A stretch of 64,000 bases of DNA from Mesorhizobium amorphae (GTDB lineage: Bacteria > Pseudomonadota > Alphaproteobacteria > Rhizobiales > Rhizobiaceae). The position numbers were made by a program, and so were the translations under genes. Shown one piece after another: positions 18,097 through 27,658 of the stretch. Position 1 is the first letter of the stretch. Every line of letters begins with the position of its first letter. The stretch lies in assembly GCA_003240775.1 (NCBI GenBank), contig QFNI01000010.1:34647-98646 (forward strand), read 5' to 3'. The notes beneath the pieces are model-generated. The model was not told the origin of the DNA, made no database searches, and saw only the letters and a list, made by a program, of their open reading frames with translations.

Positions 18097-19770
18097 TCAC
18101 GCCGCGATCGGCACCGGGCCCATCGCTTCGGCCTGCGCCTTCTCGATCAGGGCTGCGCCCACGATCTCGCCCATCTCGTGCGAGCTGGTGATGCCCTGCG
18201 AGAACGGGTGCTGGTGCAGCAGGAAAGGCAGCGCCAGGCAGTAGAACTCGTTGCTGAGCGGCTGGGGAAAGCGCAGCCGGAAAGCCTCGTCGAGCGCGAT
18301 GCCCTTGACGGGCTTACGGTCCTCGCTCCCGTCATGGACGGGTGCCGTCGCCTGGCGCACCACGCCTTGGCGCAGGAGGCCGGGCAGAGGAAGCTGGTCG
18401 GCGGTCAGGCTTTCCTGGCCCATGGCTTCCACGAAGGCCGGGAAGTGGCGGGTTTCGCCATCGAGCGTCAGCCTTGCGCCGGGCTCTTCGCATTCGGTGT
18501 CGAGGTGGTAATCGGAACCGAGCTTGAGAATCTCGATCTTGCCGGCATCGTGCAGAGCGAGCAGCCGCTCGATCGACTGGTGGGGCACGGTCGCATAGTC
18601 GTCCACGAAGACATGCTTGAAATGCTTGTGGAAGCGGTCGAGGTCACCTGCGCTGAGATGCGGGGCGGCAAGCGCTATCACCTCGTGCATGCGCAGGATC
18701 GCGTAGCGCCACGGCACCGTGCACTCGGCTTCCTGATCGGCTTTTGCCTCCGCGAGATTGCAGGCCGCCCAGGTGAAGGGGTCGACGCCCTCGCGCACCG
18801 CGAAATAGGCGGGCGCGAAGCTTTCCACATCGAGCGTGGAAAGCCCGATGCGCGCGGCATAATCGGGGTCGCAGGCCGCAAGCTCCTCGGCGAAGAGCTC
18901 GAAGATCGCGTCGAGCAGTCCGTGCCGACGCGAAGCGACGAGGGCTTCCACCGCTTCTTCCGTGCAGATGCGGAGCGGCTCGTAGGGCAGCGGGTGAAAG
19001 AAATCGGCCTCGGGCAGCAGGCCCTTGCGCGACATCAGCGTGGCCGAGAAGCCTTCGCTGCCGGGCGCGGGTCGATAGCGCAGCATGCCCGCCTCGTCGT
19101 GCTCGAAGCTGCCGTGATTGCTCGCGATCGTCACCACCGTGTCGATGCCGCTGAGCGAGGTGCCCCGGATGCCCACCGCGCAGTTGCGGATGCCGTTCAG
19201 CGCCGAGGCCGGCCAGGGCGAGGTGAAATAGCCGGGCTTGGGCTCCACCCGGTCGGGCCAGGAATGGCCGGTCGCCATCACCACGCTGTCGAACACCTGG
19301 TCGAAGGCTTGGCCCCCCGTCTCCCCGAACACCCGCACGCCATCGGGCAGAAGCTCGGCATCGGTGATGCGGTGGCCGGTGCGCAGGTGAACGCTGTGGC
19401 CGAGACCGTCGAGTTCGCCTACCAGGGCCTCGAACTGCTCGCGGAAGAAGGCACCCAGCGTCACGCGCGGAAAGAAGGCGCGCTCATCGATGTCCTCGCG
19501 CGCCACGCCCCATTCGGCCAGCCGCGCGTCGGGCTGGCGCTCGATCCAGGCGAGAAGCGTTTCGGTGACGGGAGGAAGCTCGATGCTCGCGATGTTGGAC
19601 AGCATCGCCACGTTGTTGTGGCGTGGCGCGTAAGGGGTACCCTCGCCCGCCACGTCGCTGGCTTCGAAGACGGTGATGGAATGGGGTTCGGGCGAGCCGC
19701 GCAGGGCGGCAAGGGTATAGATAGCGGTCGGCCCGGAGCCGACGATGGAAATGGAACGCAAGAAACGCAC
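18097..19770 (-). CDS. FAD/NAD(P)-binding protein, large NAD_binding_9 type
   Basis: A 557-residue flavoprotein with the N-terminal motif SISIVGSGPTAIYTLAAL and the family signature NNVAMLSNIASIELPPV. A second nucleotide-binding region is seen around VGIRGTSLSGIDTVVTI. It belongs to the same broad family as the protein at 5621-6949 but is over 100 residues longer at the C-terminus. The reaction is unknown. The start is GTG at 19770; a TTG nine bases later has a better placed GGAG site and may be the real start. It converges on the Nudix gene with 4 bases between. Confidence 0.75.
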   Translation of the reverse strand: MRFLRSISIVGSGPTAIYTLAALRGSPEPHSITVFEASDVAGEGTPYAPRHNNVAMLSNIASIELPPVTETLLAWIERQPDARLAEWGVAREDIDERAFFPRVTLGAFFREQFEALVGELDGLGHSVHLRTGHRITDAELLPDGVRVFGETGGQAFDQVFDSVVMATGHSWPDRVEPKPGYFTSPWPASALNGIRNCAVGIRGTSLSGIDTVVTIASNHGSFEHDEAGMLRYRPAPGSEGFSATLMSRKGLLPEADFFHPLPYEPLRICTEEAVEALVASRRHGLLDAIFELFAEELAACDPDYAARIGLSTLDVESFAPAYFAVREGVDPFTWAACNLAEAKADQEAECTVPWRYAILRMHEVIALAAPHLSAGDLDRFHKHFKHVFVDDYATVPHQSIERLLALHDAGKIEILKLGSDYHLDTECEEPGARLTLDGETRHFPAFVEAMGQESLTADQLPLPGLLRQGVVRQATAPVHDGSEDRKPVKGIALDEAFRLRFPQPLSNEFYCLALPFLLHQHPFSQGITSSHEMGEIVGAALIEKAQAEAMGPVPIAA

Positions 19771-19919
19771 TCCGCTGGATGCTGCCAGGTTTGACTCCGG
19801 ACAGGGCGGGAAGTTGCATCCTCACTCGATATTTGATCGGAAAAGATTCCTCGCGTCCCGAAAGCCACAGCACCCCACCCGCGCCAGCAAGGCGGGCGGG
19901 GGATGGGCGGCTCAAGGCG

Positions 19920-21377
19920 TCAGACGCCGATCGGCATGTGCTCGGCCGAGCGCGTGACGGCGCGCGGCGCGGTCAGTTCCTTCCAGGTGGAAAGCGCCTT
20001 GGCGGGCGCACCGAAGGGCTTGCGGTGCACGAGCTTGCCGCGGCCGGGCCGGGCCTGGGAGTTCTGCCCGTGCTGCCAGACCACTTCGCCGCGCGAAAGC
20101 GTGTAGCGCGGTAGGCCCGACACCTTCACGCCCTCGAACACGTTGTAGTCGATGATCGATTTCTGGCTTGCCGCCGAGATCGTCTTGGACAGCTTGGGGT
20201 CCCAGACCACGAGGTCGGCATCCGAGCCGGGCAGGATCGCGCCCTTCTGCGGGTAGATGTTGAGGATCTGCGCGATGTTGGTGGAGGTGACGGCGACGAA
20301 CTCGTTGGCCGTCAGGCGTCCGGTTTCCACACCCTTGGTCCAGAGCACGGGCATCCTGTCCTCGAGCCCGCCGGTGCCGTTGGGGATCTTGGTGAAGTTG
20401 CCGCGCCCCGTGCGCTTCTGCTCGGTGGTGAAGGCGCAGTGGTCGGTGGCGACCACCTGGAGCGAGCCGGCCGACAGCCCCGCCCAGAGCGAATCCTGGT
20501 GGCGCCAGTCGCGGAAGGGCGGGCTCATCACGCGCTGGGCGGCATAGTCCCAGTCTTGGTTGAAATATTCGCGCTCGTCGAGAACGAGGTGCTGGATCAA
20601 GGGCTCGCCGTACACGCGCATGCCCTTCTGGCGCGCGCGGCGGATGGCCTCGTGCGCTTGTTCGCTCGATGTGTGCACGATGTAGACGGGCACGCCGGCC
20701 GCGTCCGCTATCATGATCGCGCGGTTGGTCGCCTCGCCTTCCACTTCGGGCGGGCGCGAATAGGCGTGCGCCTCGGGGCCTGCGATGCCTTCCTTGAGAT
20801 ACTTCTCCTGAAGGGCCGCGACGATGTCGCCGTTCTCCGCATGGACGAGCGGCAGCGCGCCGAGTTCGGCGCAGCGCTGGAACGAGGCGAACATCTCGTC
20901 GTCGTTCACCATCAGCGCGCCCTTGTAGGCCATGAAGTGCTTGAACGTGTTGATGCCGCGCTCGATGACCTTCGGCATCTCCTCGAAATGCTTCTGCGAC
21001 CAGCCGTTGACGCACATGTGCAGCGAGTAGTCGGATGTCGCCTGCCGGCCCGCGCGCTCTTCCCAGGCGTCGAGGGCCGCCAGCATCCCGTCCTCGCCGG
21101 GGATCACGAAGTCCACCACCGTGGTCGTGCCGCCGGACACCGCGGCGAACGTGCCGGTTTCCCAGGTCTCGGCCGCGGTGGTGCCCATGAACGGCATTTC
21201 GAGATGGGTGTGGGGGTCGATGCCGCCGGGCATGACGAAGGCGCCGTCCGCGTCGATCACGTGGTCGCCCTTCAGGTCCTTGCCGATGGCCGCGATGGTC
21301 TCGCCCTCGATCAGGATGTCGGCCTCGTAGGTGCGGTCCGCGGCGACGATGGTGCCGCCCTTGATCACGTGGGACAT
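19920..21377 (-). CDS. hydA: Dihydropyrimidinase / D-hydantoinase
   Basis: A 485-residue cyclic amidohydrolase, normal length for the family. It opens dihydrouracil, dihydrothymine or 5-substituted hydantoins to N-carbamoyl amino acids. Visible metal-site residues are His56 and His58 in DPHTHLE, the lysine that becomes carboxylated (MAYK, Lys152), His in PLVHAENGD and YIVHTSS, and Asp in VVATDHCAF. The ATG has AAAGGAG seven bases upstream. An amidase gene lies 12 bases upstream on the same strand and probably provides a linked hydrolytic step. The dihydropyrimidine dehydrogenase genes and a classical N-carbamoylase are not in the window, so pyrimidine versus hydantoin use stays open. Confidence 0.92.
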   Translation of the reverse strand: MSHVIKGGTIVAADRTYEADILIEGETIAAIGKDLKGDHVIDADGAFVMPGGIDPHTHLEMPFMGTTAAETWETGTFAAVSGGTTTVVDFVIPGEDGMLAALDAWEERAGRQATSDYSLHMCVNGWSQKHFEEMPKVIERGINTFKHFMAYKGALMVNDDEMFASFQRCAELGALPLVHAENGDIVAALQEKYLKEGIAGPEAHAYSRPPEVEGEATNRAIMIADAAGVPVYIVHTSSEQAHEAIRRARQKGMRVYGEPLIQHLVLDEREYFNQDWDYAAQRVMSPPFRDWRHQDSLWAGLSAGSLQVVATDHCAFTTEQKRTGRGNFTKIPNGTGGLEDRMPVLWTKGVETGRLTANEFVAVTSTNIAQILNIYPQKGAILPGSDADLVVWDPKLSKTISAASQKSIIDYNVFEGVKVSGLPRYTLSRGEVVWQHGQNSQARPGRGKLVHRKPFGAPAKALSTWKELTAPRAVTRSAEHMPIGV

Positions 21378-21389
21378 TGGCTTTCTCCT

Positions 21390-22775
21390 TTATGAGACGG
21401 CGTTGCGCCAGTCGCCGATGGCGGATTCCAGCGCCCAGGCGGCGGCAAGGGCTGCCTTGTCCTCGCCGTGAACAGCGGAAAGCAGGAAGCTCGTCGGCAT
21501 TCCCGCGCCGTCCAGCCCGTCGGGCAGCGCCACGCCGCAGAGGTCGAGCATGTTGCCGAGCGCCGTGTTGCGCAGCACGAGGATGTTGATCTTGTGAAAC
21601 ACCGCATCGTCCGCTTCGAGCGGCGCGACCTTGGGCGCGGTCACGGCCACCGTGGGCATCGCGAGAAGCGCGCCGTCGAGTTCGCCGGCCAGCATCTTCT
21701 TGAGCTCCACCCGGCGGGCGCGGATGGCTTCCAAGCCAGCCGCTCCCACAGGCTTGCCGCCCAGGATGCGGGCCACCACGCGGCGGTCGATGGCTGAGCC
21801 GTCCGGGCCTTCGACGAGTTTGCCGTATTCCTCATAGGCTTCGGCCGCCACCAGAGAGCCGTGTTGCGCGCCGACCGCGAGTGCTGCGTCGAGGCTTTCC
21901 AGGCGCATCCGCCGGATGCGGGCGCCCCCGTCTTCCAGCAGGCGCAGCGTGCGCTCGAAATTGGCCTTCACGGCATCCTGAGCATCGTCGAACACGATGT
22001 TTTCGGGCACCACGACGGCGAGCCCCGCAAGCGAGCCGGGAGCGGACACCACGCTTTCTCCGCCCCGCAGCACGCCGTCCATCAGCGCGCAGTCCTCAAC
22101 GGAGCGCGCGAGCGGCCCGACCGTGTCGAAGGAGCGCGCGAGCGGGATCATGTTCCCCTTCTCGATCCGCCCGGTGCTCGTCTTGAAGCCCACCACACCG
22201 TTGAAGGCCGCGGGCACGCGCACCGAGCCGCCCGTGTCGGTTCCGATGGCGATCGGCACGAGGCGCGCGGCCACCGCCGTGCCGCTGCCCGACGACGAGC
22301 CGCCCGGCGCATGCGCCTCGCTCTTGCCCCAGGGGTTGCGGGCCGTGCCGTAGTTCGGGTTCAGCCCGAGGCCCGAGAATGCCAGCTCGGTCATGTTGAG
22401 CTTGCCGAGATTGACCATGCCGGCAGCCGTCGCGCGCGCGGCGAGGATGTGGTCGGCGGTCTTCATCGCGCCCTGGCCCAGAAGGTGCGAGCCCGCCGTG
22501 GTGCGGGTGCCCGCGAGGTCGAGCAGGTCCTTCCAGGCGAGCGGCACGCCGTCGAGCGGCGAAAGCGGGCTGCCGGCCCGGTAGCGGGCTTCAGAGGCGC
22601 GCGCTTCGTCGAGCGCGCGTTCCGCCGTGACGGCCAGGAAGATGTTGTCGGCCCGGCTGCGCCCGATGCGGTCAAGAAGATGCTCGGTGACCGCCACCGG
22701 GCTCGCCTCGCCGGCGCGGAAGGCGCGGGCCATCGCAGCGCCCGTTCCATCCGCGATCTCTTTCAGTGCCGCCAT
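21390..22775 (-). CDS. Amidase signature family hydrolase
   Basis: A 461-residue amidase. The Ser-cisSer-Lys triad is visible: Lys82 in LAWKDLLDLAG, the Ser160-162 stretch in APGGSSSGSGTAVAA and nucleophile Ser184 in GTDTGGSVR. Substrates of this family range from simple amides to carbamoyl compounds. Its 12-base spacing to the hydantoinase suggests it acts on the ring-opened product or a related amide. An in-frame GTG 18 bases upstream exists; I prefer the ATG at 22775 with GGAGAG upstream. Confidence 0.85.
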   Translation of the reverse strand: MAALKEIADGTGAAMARAFRAGEASPVAVTEHLLDRIGRSRADNIFLAVTAERALDEARASEARYRAGSPLSPLDGVPLAWKDLLDLAGTRTTAGSHLLGQGAMKTADHILAARATAAGMVNLGKLNMTELAFSGLGLNPNYGTARNPWGKSEAHAPGGSSSGSGTAVAARLVPIAIGTDTGGSVRVPAAFNGVVGFKTSTGRIEKGNMIPLARSFDTVGPLARSVEDCALMDGVLRGGESVVSAPGSLAGLAVVVPENIVFDDAQDAVKANFERTLRLLEDGGARIRRMRLESLDAALAVGAQHGSLVAAEAYEEYGKLVEGPDGSAIDRRVVARILGGKPVGAAGLEAIRARRVELKKMLAGELDGALLAMPTVAVTAPKVAPLEADDAVFHKINILVLRNTALGNMLDLCGVALPDGLDGAGMPTSFLLSAVHGEDKAALAAAWALESAIGDWRNAVS

Positions 22776-22891
22776 TGCGCGCTTCTCTCCCACCCCGCCA
22801 AAGCGGGTGCGACTATCGACCGGACCGCAAGGCGGTTCAACCGGTTATCGGGGTCAAACCGATTTCCGGCCAGCAAGGGCGAGGAGCGGCC

Positions 22892-24673
22892 TCACACCGC
22901 TTCGGGCCGGCGCATGTCGGCGCGGTCGATGCCTGCGACGGCCACGGGCTTCTTCATCGCGTCGCGGCGGAAGGGCTCGCCCAGCTCCTGGTTGATCATG
23001 GCTTCGATCAGGGTGGTCTTGCCGTGCTTCATCTGGTTCTCCACCGCCTGGTCGAGCGCGTCGCGCAGCGCCTCGGTGGTGAAGGCCTGGATGCCTTCGA
23101 GGCCGCAGGCCTTGGCGATGCCGGCATAGGACACCTGGGGGTCGAGCTCGGTGCCTACGAAATTGTCGTCGAACCAGAGCGTCGAGTTCCGCTTCTCCGC
23201 GCCCCACTGGTAGTTGCGGAACACCACCATGGTGACCGCGGGCCACTCCTTGCGGCCGATGGCCGTCAGTTCGGTCACGGCGATGCCGAAGGCGCCGTCG
23301 CCCGCGAAGCCCACCACCGGCGTGTCGGGCTGCGCGATCTTTGCGCCGACGATGGCCGGCAGGCCGTAGCCGCAGGGGCCGAACAGGCCAGGTGCCAGGT
23401 ATTTCCGGCCCCGCTCGAAGCTCGGATAAGCGTTGCCGATGGCGCAGTTGTTGCCGATGTCGGACGAGATGATGGCCTCGCGCGGCAGCGCCGCCTGGAT
23501 GGCGCGCCAGGCCTGGCGGGGGCTCATCCAGTCGGGCTTGTCCGCCCGCGCGCGGCTGTTCCAGGTGGTGCCGGGGTCGTCCTCCTCATGGTCCATGGAA
23601 GACAGCGCCTGGGCCCAGGCCGACTTGGTCTGGGCGATCGTGCCGCGCCGTTCCTCGCGGTTCTCGTCGCCCGCCCCGTCGGAAAGCTGCGCGAGGATGC
23701 CGTTGGCGACCTTCGCCGCATCGCCCACGATGCCCACCGTGATCGGCTTGGTGAGGCCGATGCGGTTGGGGTTGATGTCCACCTGGATGATCCTGGCCGT
23801 CTTCGGCCAATAGTCGATGCCGTAGCCGGGCAGCGTCGAGAAGGGGTTGAGGCGGGTGCCGAGCGCCAGCACCACATCGGCCTGGGCTATCAGCTCCATC
23901 GCGGCCTTGGAGCCGTTGTAGCCGAGCGGGCCGGCAAACAGCGGGTGCGAGCCGGGAAACGCGTCGTTGTGCTGGTAGCCGCAGCAGACCGGCGCATCGA
24001 GCCGTTCGGCGAGCGCCTGGGATGCCGCCATGCCACCGGGCGAAAGCACCACGCCCGCCCCGTTCAGGATCACGGGAAAGCGCGCTTCCGACAAAAGCTT
24101 AGCCGCCTCGCGCACCGCCTCTTCGCCGCCTGCGGGGCGCTCGAAGGTGATTGTGGGCGGCAGGTCCACGTCGATCACCTGGGTGAAGAAATCACGGGGC
24201 ATGTTGATCTGGGCCGGGCCCGACAGGCGCTTGGCCTGGAGGATCACGCGGTTGAGCACCTCGGCCACGCGAGAGGGGTCGCGCACCTCTTCCTGGTAGG
24301 CCACCATGTCCTTGAAGAGGGCCATCTGCTCCACTTCCTGGAAGCCGCCCTGGCCGATCGTCTTGTTGGCGGCCTGGGGCGTGACGAGAAGCAGCGGCGT
24401 GTGGTTCCAGTAGGCCGTCTTCACGGCGGTGACGAAGTTGGTGATGCCCGGCCCGTTCTGGGCGATCATCATGGACATGCGGCCGCAGGCGCGGGTGTAG
24501 CCGTCGGCCATCATGCCGCCCGAGCCCTCGTGCGCGCAGTCCCAGAACGTGATGCCGGCCTGGGGGAAGAGGTCGGAGATTGGCATGAAGGCCGAGCCGA
24601 TGATGCCGAAGGCGTGCTCGATCCCGTGCCGCTGAAGCACTTTGACGAAGGCTTCCTCGGTGGTCATTCTCAT
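22892..24673 (-). CDS. xsc: Sulfoacetaldehyde acetyltransferase (ThDP-dependent)
   Basis: A 593-residue ThDP enzyme that converts sulfoacetaldehyde and phosphate to acetyl phosphate and sulfite, the desulfonating step of taurine catabolism. The N-terminal sequence (MTTEEAFVK.LQRHGI.HAFGIIGSA) and FWDCAHEGSGGMMADGYTRA are diagnostic of Xsc and carry the ThDP-activating glutamate; the diphosphate motif is GDGAFGIAVTE followed by FRNYQWG. GGGAGAG precedes the ATG. It lies 89 bases downstream of tpa, same strand. The partner Pta (acetyl phosphate to acetyl-CoA) and a sulfite exporter or oxidase are not seen here. Confidence 0.96.
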   Translation of the reverse strand: MRMTTEEAFVKVLQRHGIEHAFGIIGSAFMPISDLFPQAGITFWDCAHEGSGGMMADGYTRACGRMSMMIAQNGPGITNFVTAVKTAYWNHTPLLLVTPQAANKTIGQGGFQEVEQMALFKDMVAYQEEVRDPSRVAEVLNRVILQAKRLSGPAQINMPRDFFTQVIDVDLPPTITFERPAGGEEAVREAAKLLSEARFPVILNGAGVVLSPGGMAASQALAERLDAPVCCGYQHNDAFPGSHPLFAGPLGYNGSKAAMELIAQADVVLALGTRLNPFSTLPGYGIDYWPKTARIIQVDINPNRIGLTKPITVGIVGDAAKVANGILAQLSDGAGDENREERRGTIAQTKSAWAQALSSMDHEEDDPGTTWNSRARADKPDWMSPRQAWRAIQAALPREAIISSDIGNNCAIGNAYPSFERGRKYLAPGLFGPCGYGLPAIVGAKIAQPDTPVVGFAGDGAFGIAVTELTAIGRKEWPAVTMVVFRNYQWGAEKRNSTLWFDDNFVGTELDPQVSYAGIAKACGLEGIQAFTTEALRDALDQAVENQMKHGKTTLIEAMINQELGEPFRRDAMKKPVAVAGIDRADMRRPEAV

Positions 24674-24762
24674 GGCGGCGCTCTCCCAGGCTGCAGGCTT
24701 TGCCCTGTGATTAGAGGGAGAAATTTCGTCCCGCTAGGGCCAGCGGCGGGGAAACGCTCTCT

Positions 24763-26145
24763 TCAGCCGAACACCCGCCCCAGCGCGCCGTCGATGGCAT
24801 CCGTGATCGCGTCGATCTCGCTTTCGCCTGCGATCAGCGCCGGCGACAGGCAGAGCGTGTTGTTGAAGCCCGCGATCGAGCGGTTGGTGGCGCCGATGAT
24901 CACGCCCTGGCGCATGCAGTCTGCCACCACGGCCTGGGCGAGCTTCTCCTCCACCGGCTCGCGGGTGCCGCGATCCCGCACGAGTTCGGCACCGCAGAAA
25001 AGGCCCACGCCGCGCACGTCGCCGATCACGCGATGCCGCTCGGCGAGCGCGTGGAGGTTTCCCATCAGCCGCGCGCCCATGGCTCGGGTGTTCGCGAGCA
25101 GCCCCTCGTCCTCGATGATGCGCATGTTCTCGAGTGCGGCCGCCGGGCCTGCCGCGCAGCCGCCGAAGGTCGAGATGTCGCGGAAATAGGAGAGCGGGTC
25201 GGAGGGATCGTCCTTGAAGAGGTCGAACACCTTGTCGGTGGTCACGGTGCACGAGATCGCGGCATAGCCCGAGGCCACGCCCTTCGCCATGGTCACGAAA
25301 TCGGGCTTCACGCCGTAATGCTGGTAGCCGAACCACTCGCCGGTGCGGCCCACCCCGCACACCACCTCGTCGATGTGCAGCAGGATTTCGTGGCGGCGGC
25401 AGATGTCCTGCACGCGCTCCCAGTAGCCCGCCGGCGGCGGGATCACCCCTCCGCCCGCCGTCACCGGCTCCAGGCAGAGCGCGCCGATCGTGTCGGCGCC
25501 CTCGCGGAGGATCACCGCCTCGATGGCGTCGGCCGCCCGCTCGCCGTAGTTTTCCACCGCGCCCCACTGGCTGCGATATTCCAGGCAGTGCGGCACCTCG
25601 ACGAAGCCCGGCGTCAGCGGCCCGTATTGCGCGGCGCGCTGGGGCTGGCCGCTCGCGGAAAGGGCGGTCACGGTGGTGCCGTGATAGTCGCGCTCGCGGA
25701 ACAGGATCTTGGTCTTGCCTCCGCCGTGGTGCCGGTGGCCGATCTGGCGCACCATCTTCCAGACCTTCTCGTTCGCCTCCGAGCCGGAGTTCGAATAATA
25801 GACGCGGCTCATGCCCGGCATCTTCTCGACGAGGCGCTGGGCGAACAGCGCGCCGGGGATCGAGCCCGCGGTGTTCGCGAAATAGTTGAGCTTCACGAGC
25901 TGGTCGCGCACCGCATCGGCGATGCTTTCGCGGCCATAACCCACATTCACCGTCCACACCCCGCCTGAGACGGCGTCGAGGTGCTCCTTGCCGGTGGCGT
26001 CCCAGACGCGCATGCCCCGGCCCTCCACGATGATGCGGGGATCGACCGTCTCGTAGAGGTGGTGCTGGCTCAGATGGTGCCAGAGATGGGCGCGGTCGGC
26101 TTCCACCACGTCGCGGATGTCGTTGGGGTTGAGCTCCATGTTCAT
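24763..26145 (-). CDS. tpa: Taurine--pyruvate aminotransferase
   Basis: A 460-residue class III aminotransferase that moves the amino group of taurine to pyruvate, giving sulfoacetaldehyde and alanine. Seen are the PLP-phosphate region YYSNSGSEANEKVWKM, the aspartate in HIDEVVCGVGRTG and the PLP lysine in VTMAKGVASGYAA near residue 290. The sequence RAHLWHHLSQH and the neighbouring xsc identify the Tpa branch rather than omega-amino acid aminotransferases in general. A purine-rich AGGAGGGAG lies somewhat far (about 12 bases) from the first ATG; an ATG two codons later is possible. Confidence 0.93.
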   Translation of the reverse strand: MNMELNPNDIRDVVEADRAHLWHHLSQHHLYETVDPRIIVEGRGMRVWDATGKEHLDAVSGGVWTVNVGYGRESIADAVRDQLVKLNYFANTAGSIPGALFAQRLVEKMPGMSRVYYSNSGSEANEKVWKMVRQIGHRHHGGGKTKILFRERDYHGTTVTALSASGQPQRAAQYGPLTPGFVEVPHCLEYRSQWGAVENYGERAADAIEAVILREGADTIGALCLEPVTAGGGVIPPPAGYWERVQDICRRHEILLHIDEVVCGVGRTGEWFGYQHYGVKPDFVTMAKGVASGYAAISCTVTTDKVFDLFKDDPSDPLSYFRDISTFGGCAAGPAAALENMRIIEDEGLLANTRAMGARLMGNLHALAERHRVIGDVRGVGLFCGAELVRDRGTREPVEEKLAQAVVADCMRQGVIIGATNRSIAGFNNTLCLSPALIAGESEIDAITDAIDGALGRVFG

Positions 26146-26306
26146 GGCCTGGCTGTGCTCCCTCCTGTCCGCTTCGGCGCGGCCTTTCCCCTGCCAATAT
26201 CACTTCTCGGGGCCGGGGCGGAAACCACCTTTTTCACGCTCCGCCATCCCGCGTGCAACTGGGGCAACCCTGAACCGTTGCGGCTTCTCACGGAGTTCGG
26301 GGAAGC

Positions 26307-27491
26307 ATGGCGGCACAAAGTGCGACGGGACGGGGACACGATGCGGATTCGCCCGCGCAGGTGCCCGCGCAAGGGTGGAAGGACATCCTGCTGCGCACCT
26401 ATGCGGAGATCAGCGACGACCGCGTGACCCTGATCGCGGCGGCCGTCACCTATTATCTGCTGCTCGCCATCTTTCCCGCGCTGACGGCATTCGTTTCGCT
26501 CTACGGCCTCTTCACCGACACGGCCACCGTCGGCGAACACCTGGCAGCGCTTTCGACCGTGGTGCCCGAAGGAGGCATGGCCATCATCGACGAGCAGCTC
26601 ACGCGGCTCACCACGTCCGGCAACACCACGCTCAGCCTGGCGCTGATCGTGTCCGTGGGCATCGCGCTCTGGAGCACGAGTTCGGGCGTCAAGACGCTCT
26701 TCGAGGCCATGAACATCGCCTATGACGAGCGCGAGGAGCGCGGCTTCGTGATGCTGAACGCCACCGCGCTCCTGTTCACGCTGGTGGGCATCGTGGGCGC
26801 GCTGCTGATGATCGCGGCGACCGTGGTGGTGCCGACCGTTCTGGAATTCGTGGGGCTGGGCAAGGGCCTCGAATGGCTCCTGCAGATCGGCTCCTACTTG
26901 GTGCTGGCGCTCGTGCTGCTCTCCGCGATCGCGGCGCTCTACCGCTTCGGGCCGAGCCGGCAGGGCGCCAAATGGCGCTGGATCACGCCAGGCGCGGTGT
27001 TCGCGCTGGTGGTCATCCTCGTGATCTCCTCGCTGTTTTCCTGGTATGCGTCGAACTTCGCCAATTTCGATGCGACCTACGGCTCGCTCGGCGGGCTGAT
27101 CGGCCTGCTCTTCTGGATGTGGCTTTCGGTGACCGCCGTGATCGTGGGCGCGGAGCTGAACGCCGAGGCCGAAAAGCAGACGGCGCGCGATTCCACGGTC
27201 GGCCGCGACGACCCCCGCGGCGCGCGGCGCGCGACCGCAGCCGACGCGCTGGAAGCCGGCAACCAGGGCTCCTCGCCTGCCGGCCCCGCACAGGGCGGCC
27301 TCCACATGCCCTCGGGAGGCGGCGAGCCCGACTGGGCCGGCCAGAGCGCGGAGTGGCGCGCCGGCTACGAGGCGGCTGTGAAGCGGATGCGCGAGCGCCG
27401 CCGCCCGTCCGCCGGCTCCATGGCACTCGCCTTGCCGATGACGCTCGCGCTCCAGGCGCTCAACCGCAAGGCCAAACGGCGCGTGACCTGA
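26307..27491 (+). CDS. YihY/BrkB family inner membrane protein
   Basis: A 394-residue protein with six predicted membrane helices in residues about 45-280 and a long hydrophilic, low-complexity C-terminal tail (about 290-394). The family signature is seen in VTYYLLLAIFPALTAFVSLYG, RFGPSRQGAKWRWITPGAVFA (each quoted in part) and SNFANFDATYGSLGGLIGLL. The family was once called RNase BN, which is wrong; its function is not known. It separates the taurine enzymes from the taurine transporter genes without obvious functional link. Confidence 0.88.
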   Translation: MAAQSATGRGHDADSPAQVPAQGWKDILLRTYAEISDDRVTLIAAAVTYYLLLAIFPALTAFVSLYGLFTDTATVGEHLAALSTVVPEGGMAIIDEQLTRLTTSGNTTLSLALIVSVGIALWSTSSGVKTLFEAMNIAYDEREERGFVMLNATALLFTLVGIVGALLMIAATVVVPTVLEFVGLGKGLEWLLQIGSYLVLALVLLSAIAALYRFGPSRQGAKWRWITPGAVFALVVILVISSLFSWYASNFANFDATYGSLGGLIGLLFWMWLSVTAVIVGAELNAEAEKQTARDSTVGRDDPRGARRATAADALEAGNQGSSPAGPAQGGLHMPSGGGEPDWAGQSAEWRAGYEAAVKRMRERRRPSAGSMALALPMTLALQALNRKAKRRVT

Positions 27492-27658
27492 GCTTCGCGG
27501 CAAGCAAGACTTGAAACAACCGTCCTCAAGCGGCAAGCTCAGCGAAAAATCACGAGCGACTGGCGGCAAAGAGAGGAAAATCCTTTCTGTCCCGAACCGG
27601 CGCCGGGGAACATATTGCAGCCGTCCGGCGGGTGACCGGCCTTGAGAGGAGTTTCGGG

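Noticed and set aside
22776..22891. The 116-base gap between xsc and the amidase gene considered as a promoter or riboswitch
   Set aside because: No conserved aptamer pattern and no convincing -35/-10 pair were found; it may simply be spacer.
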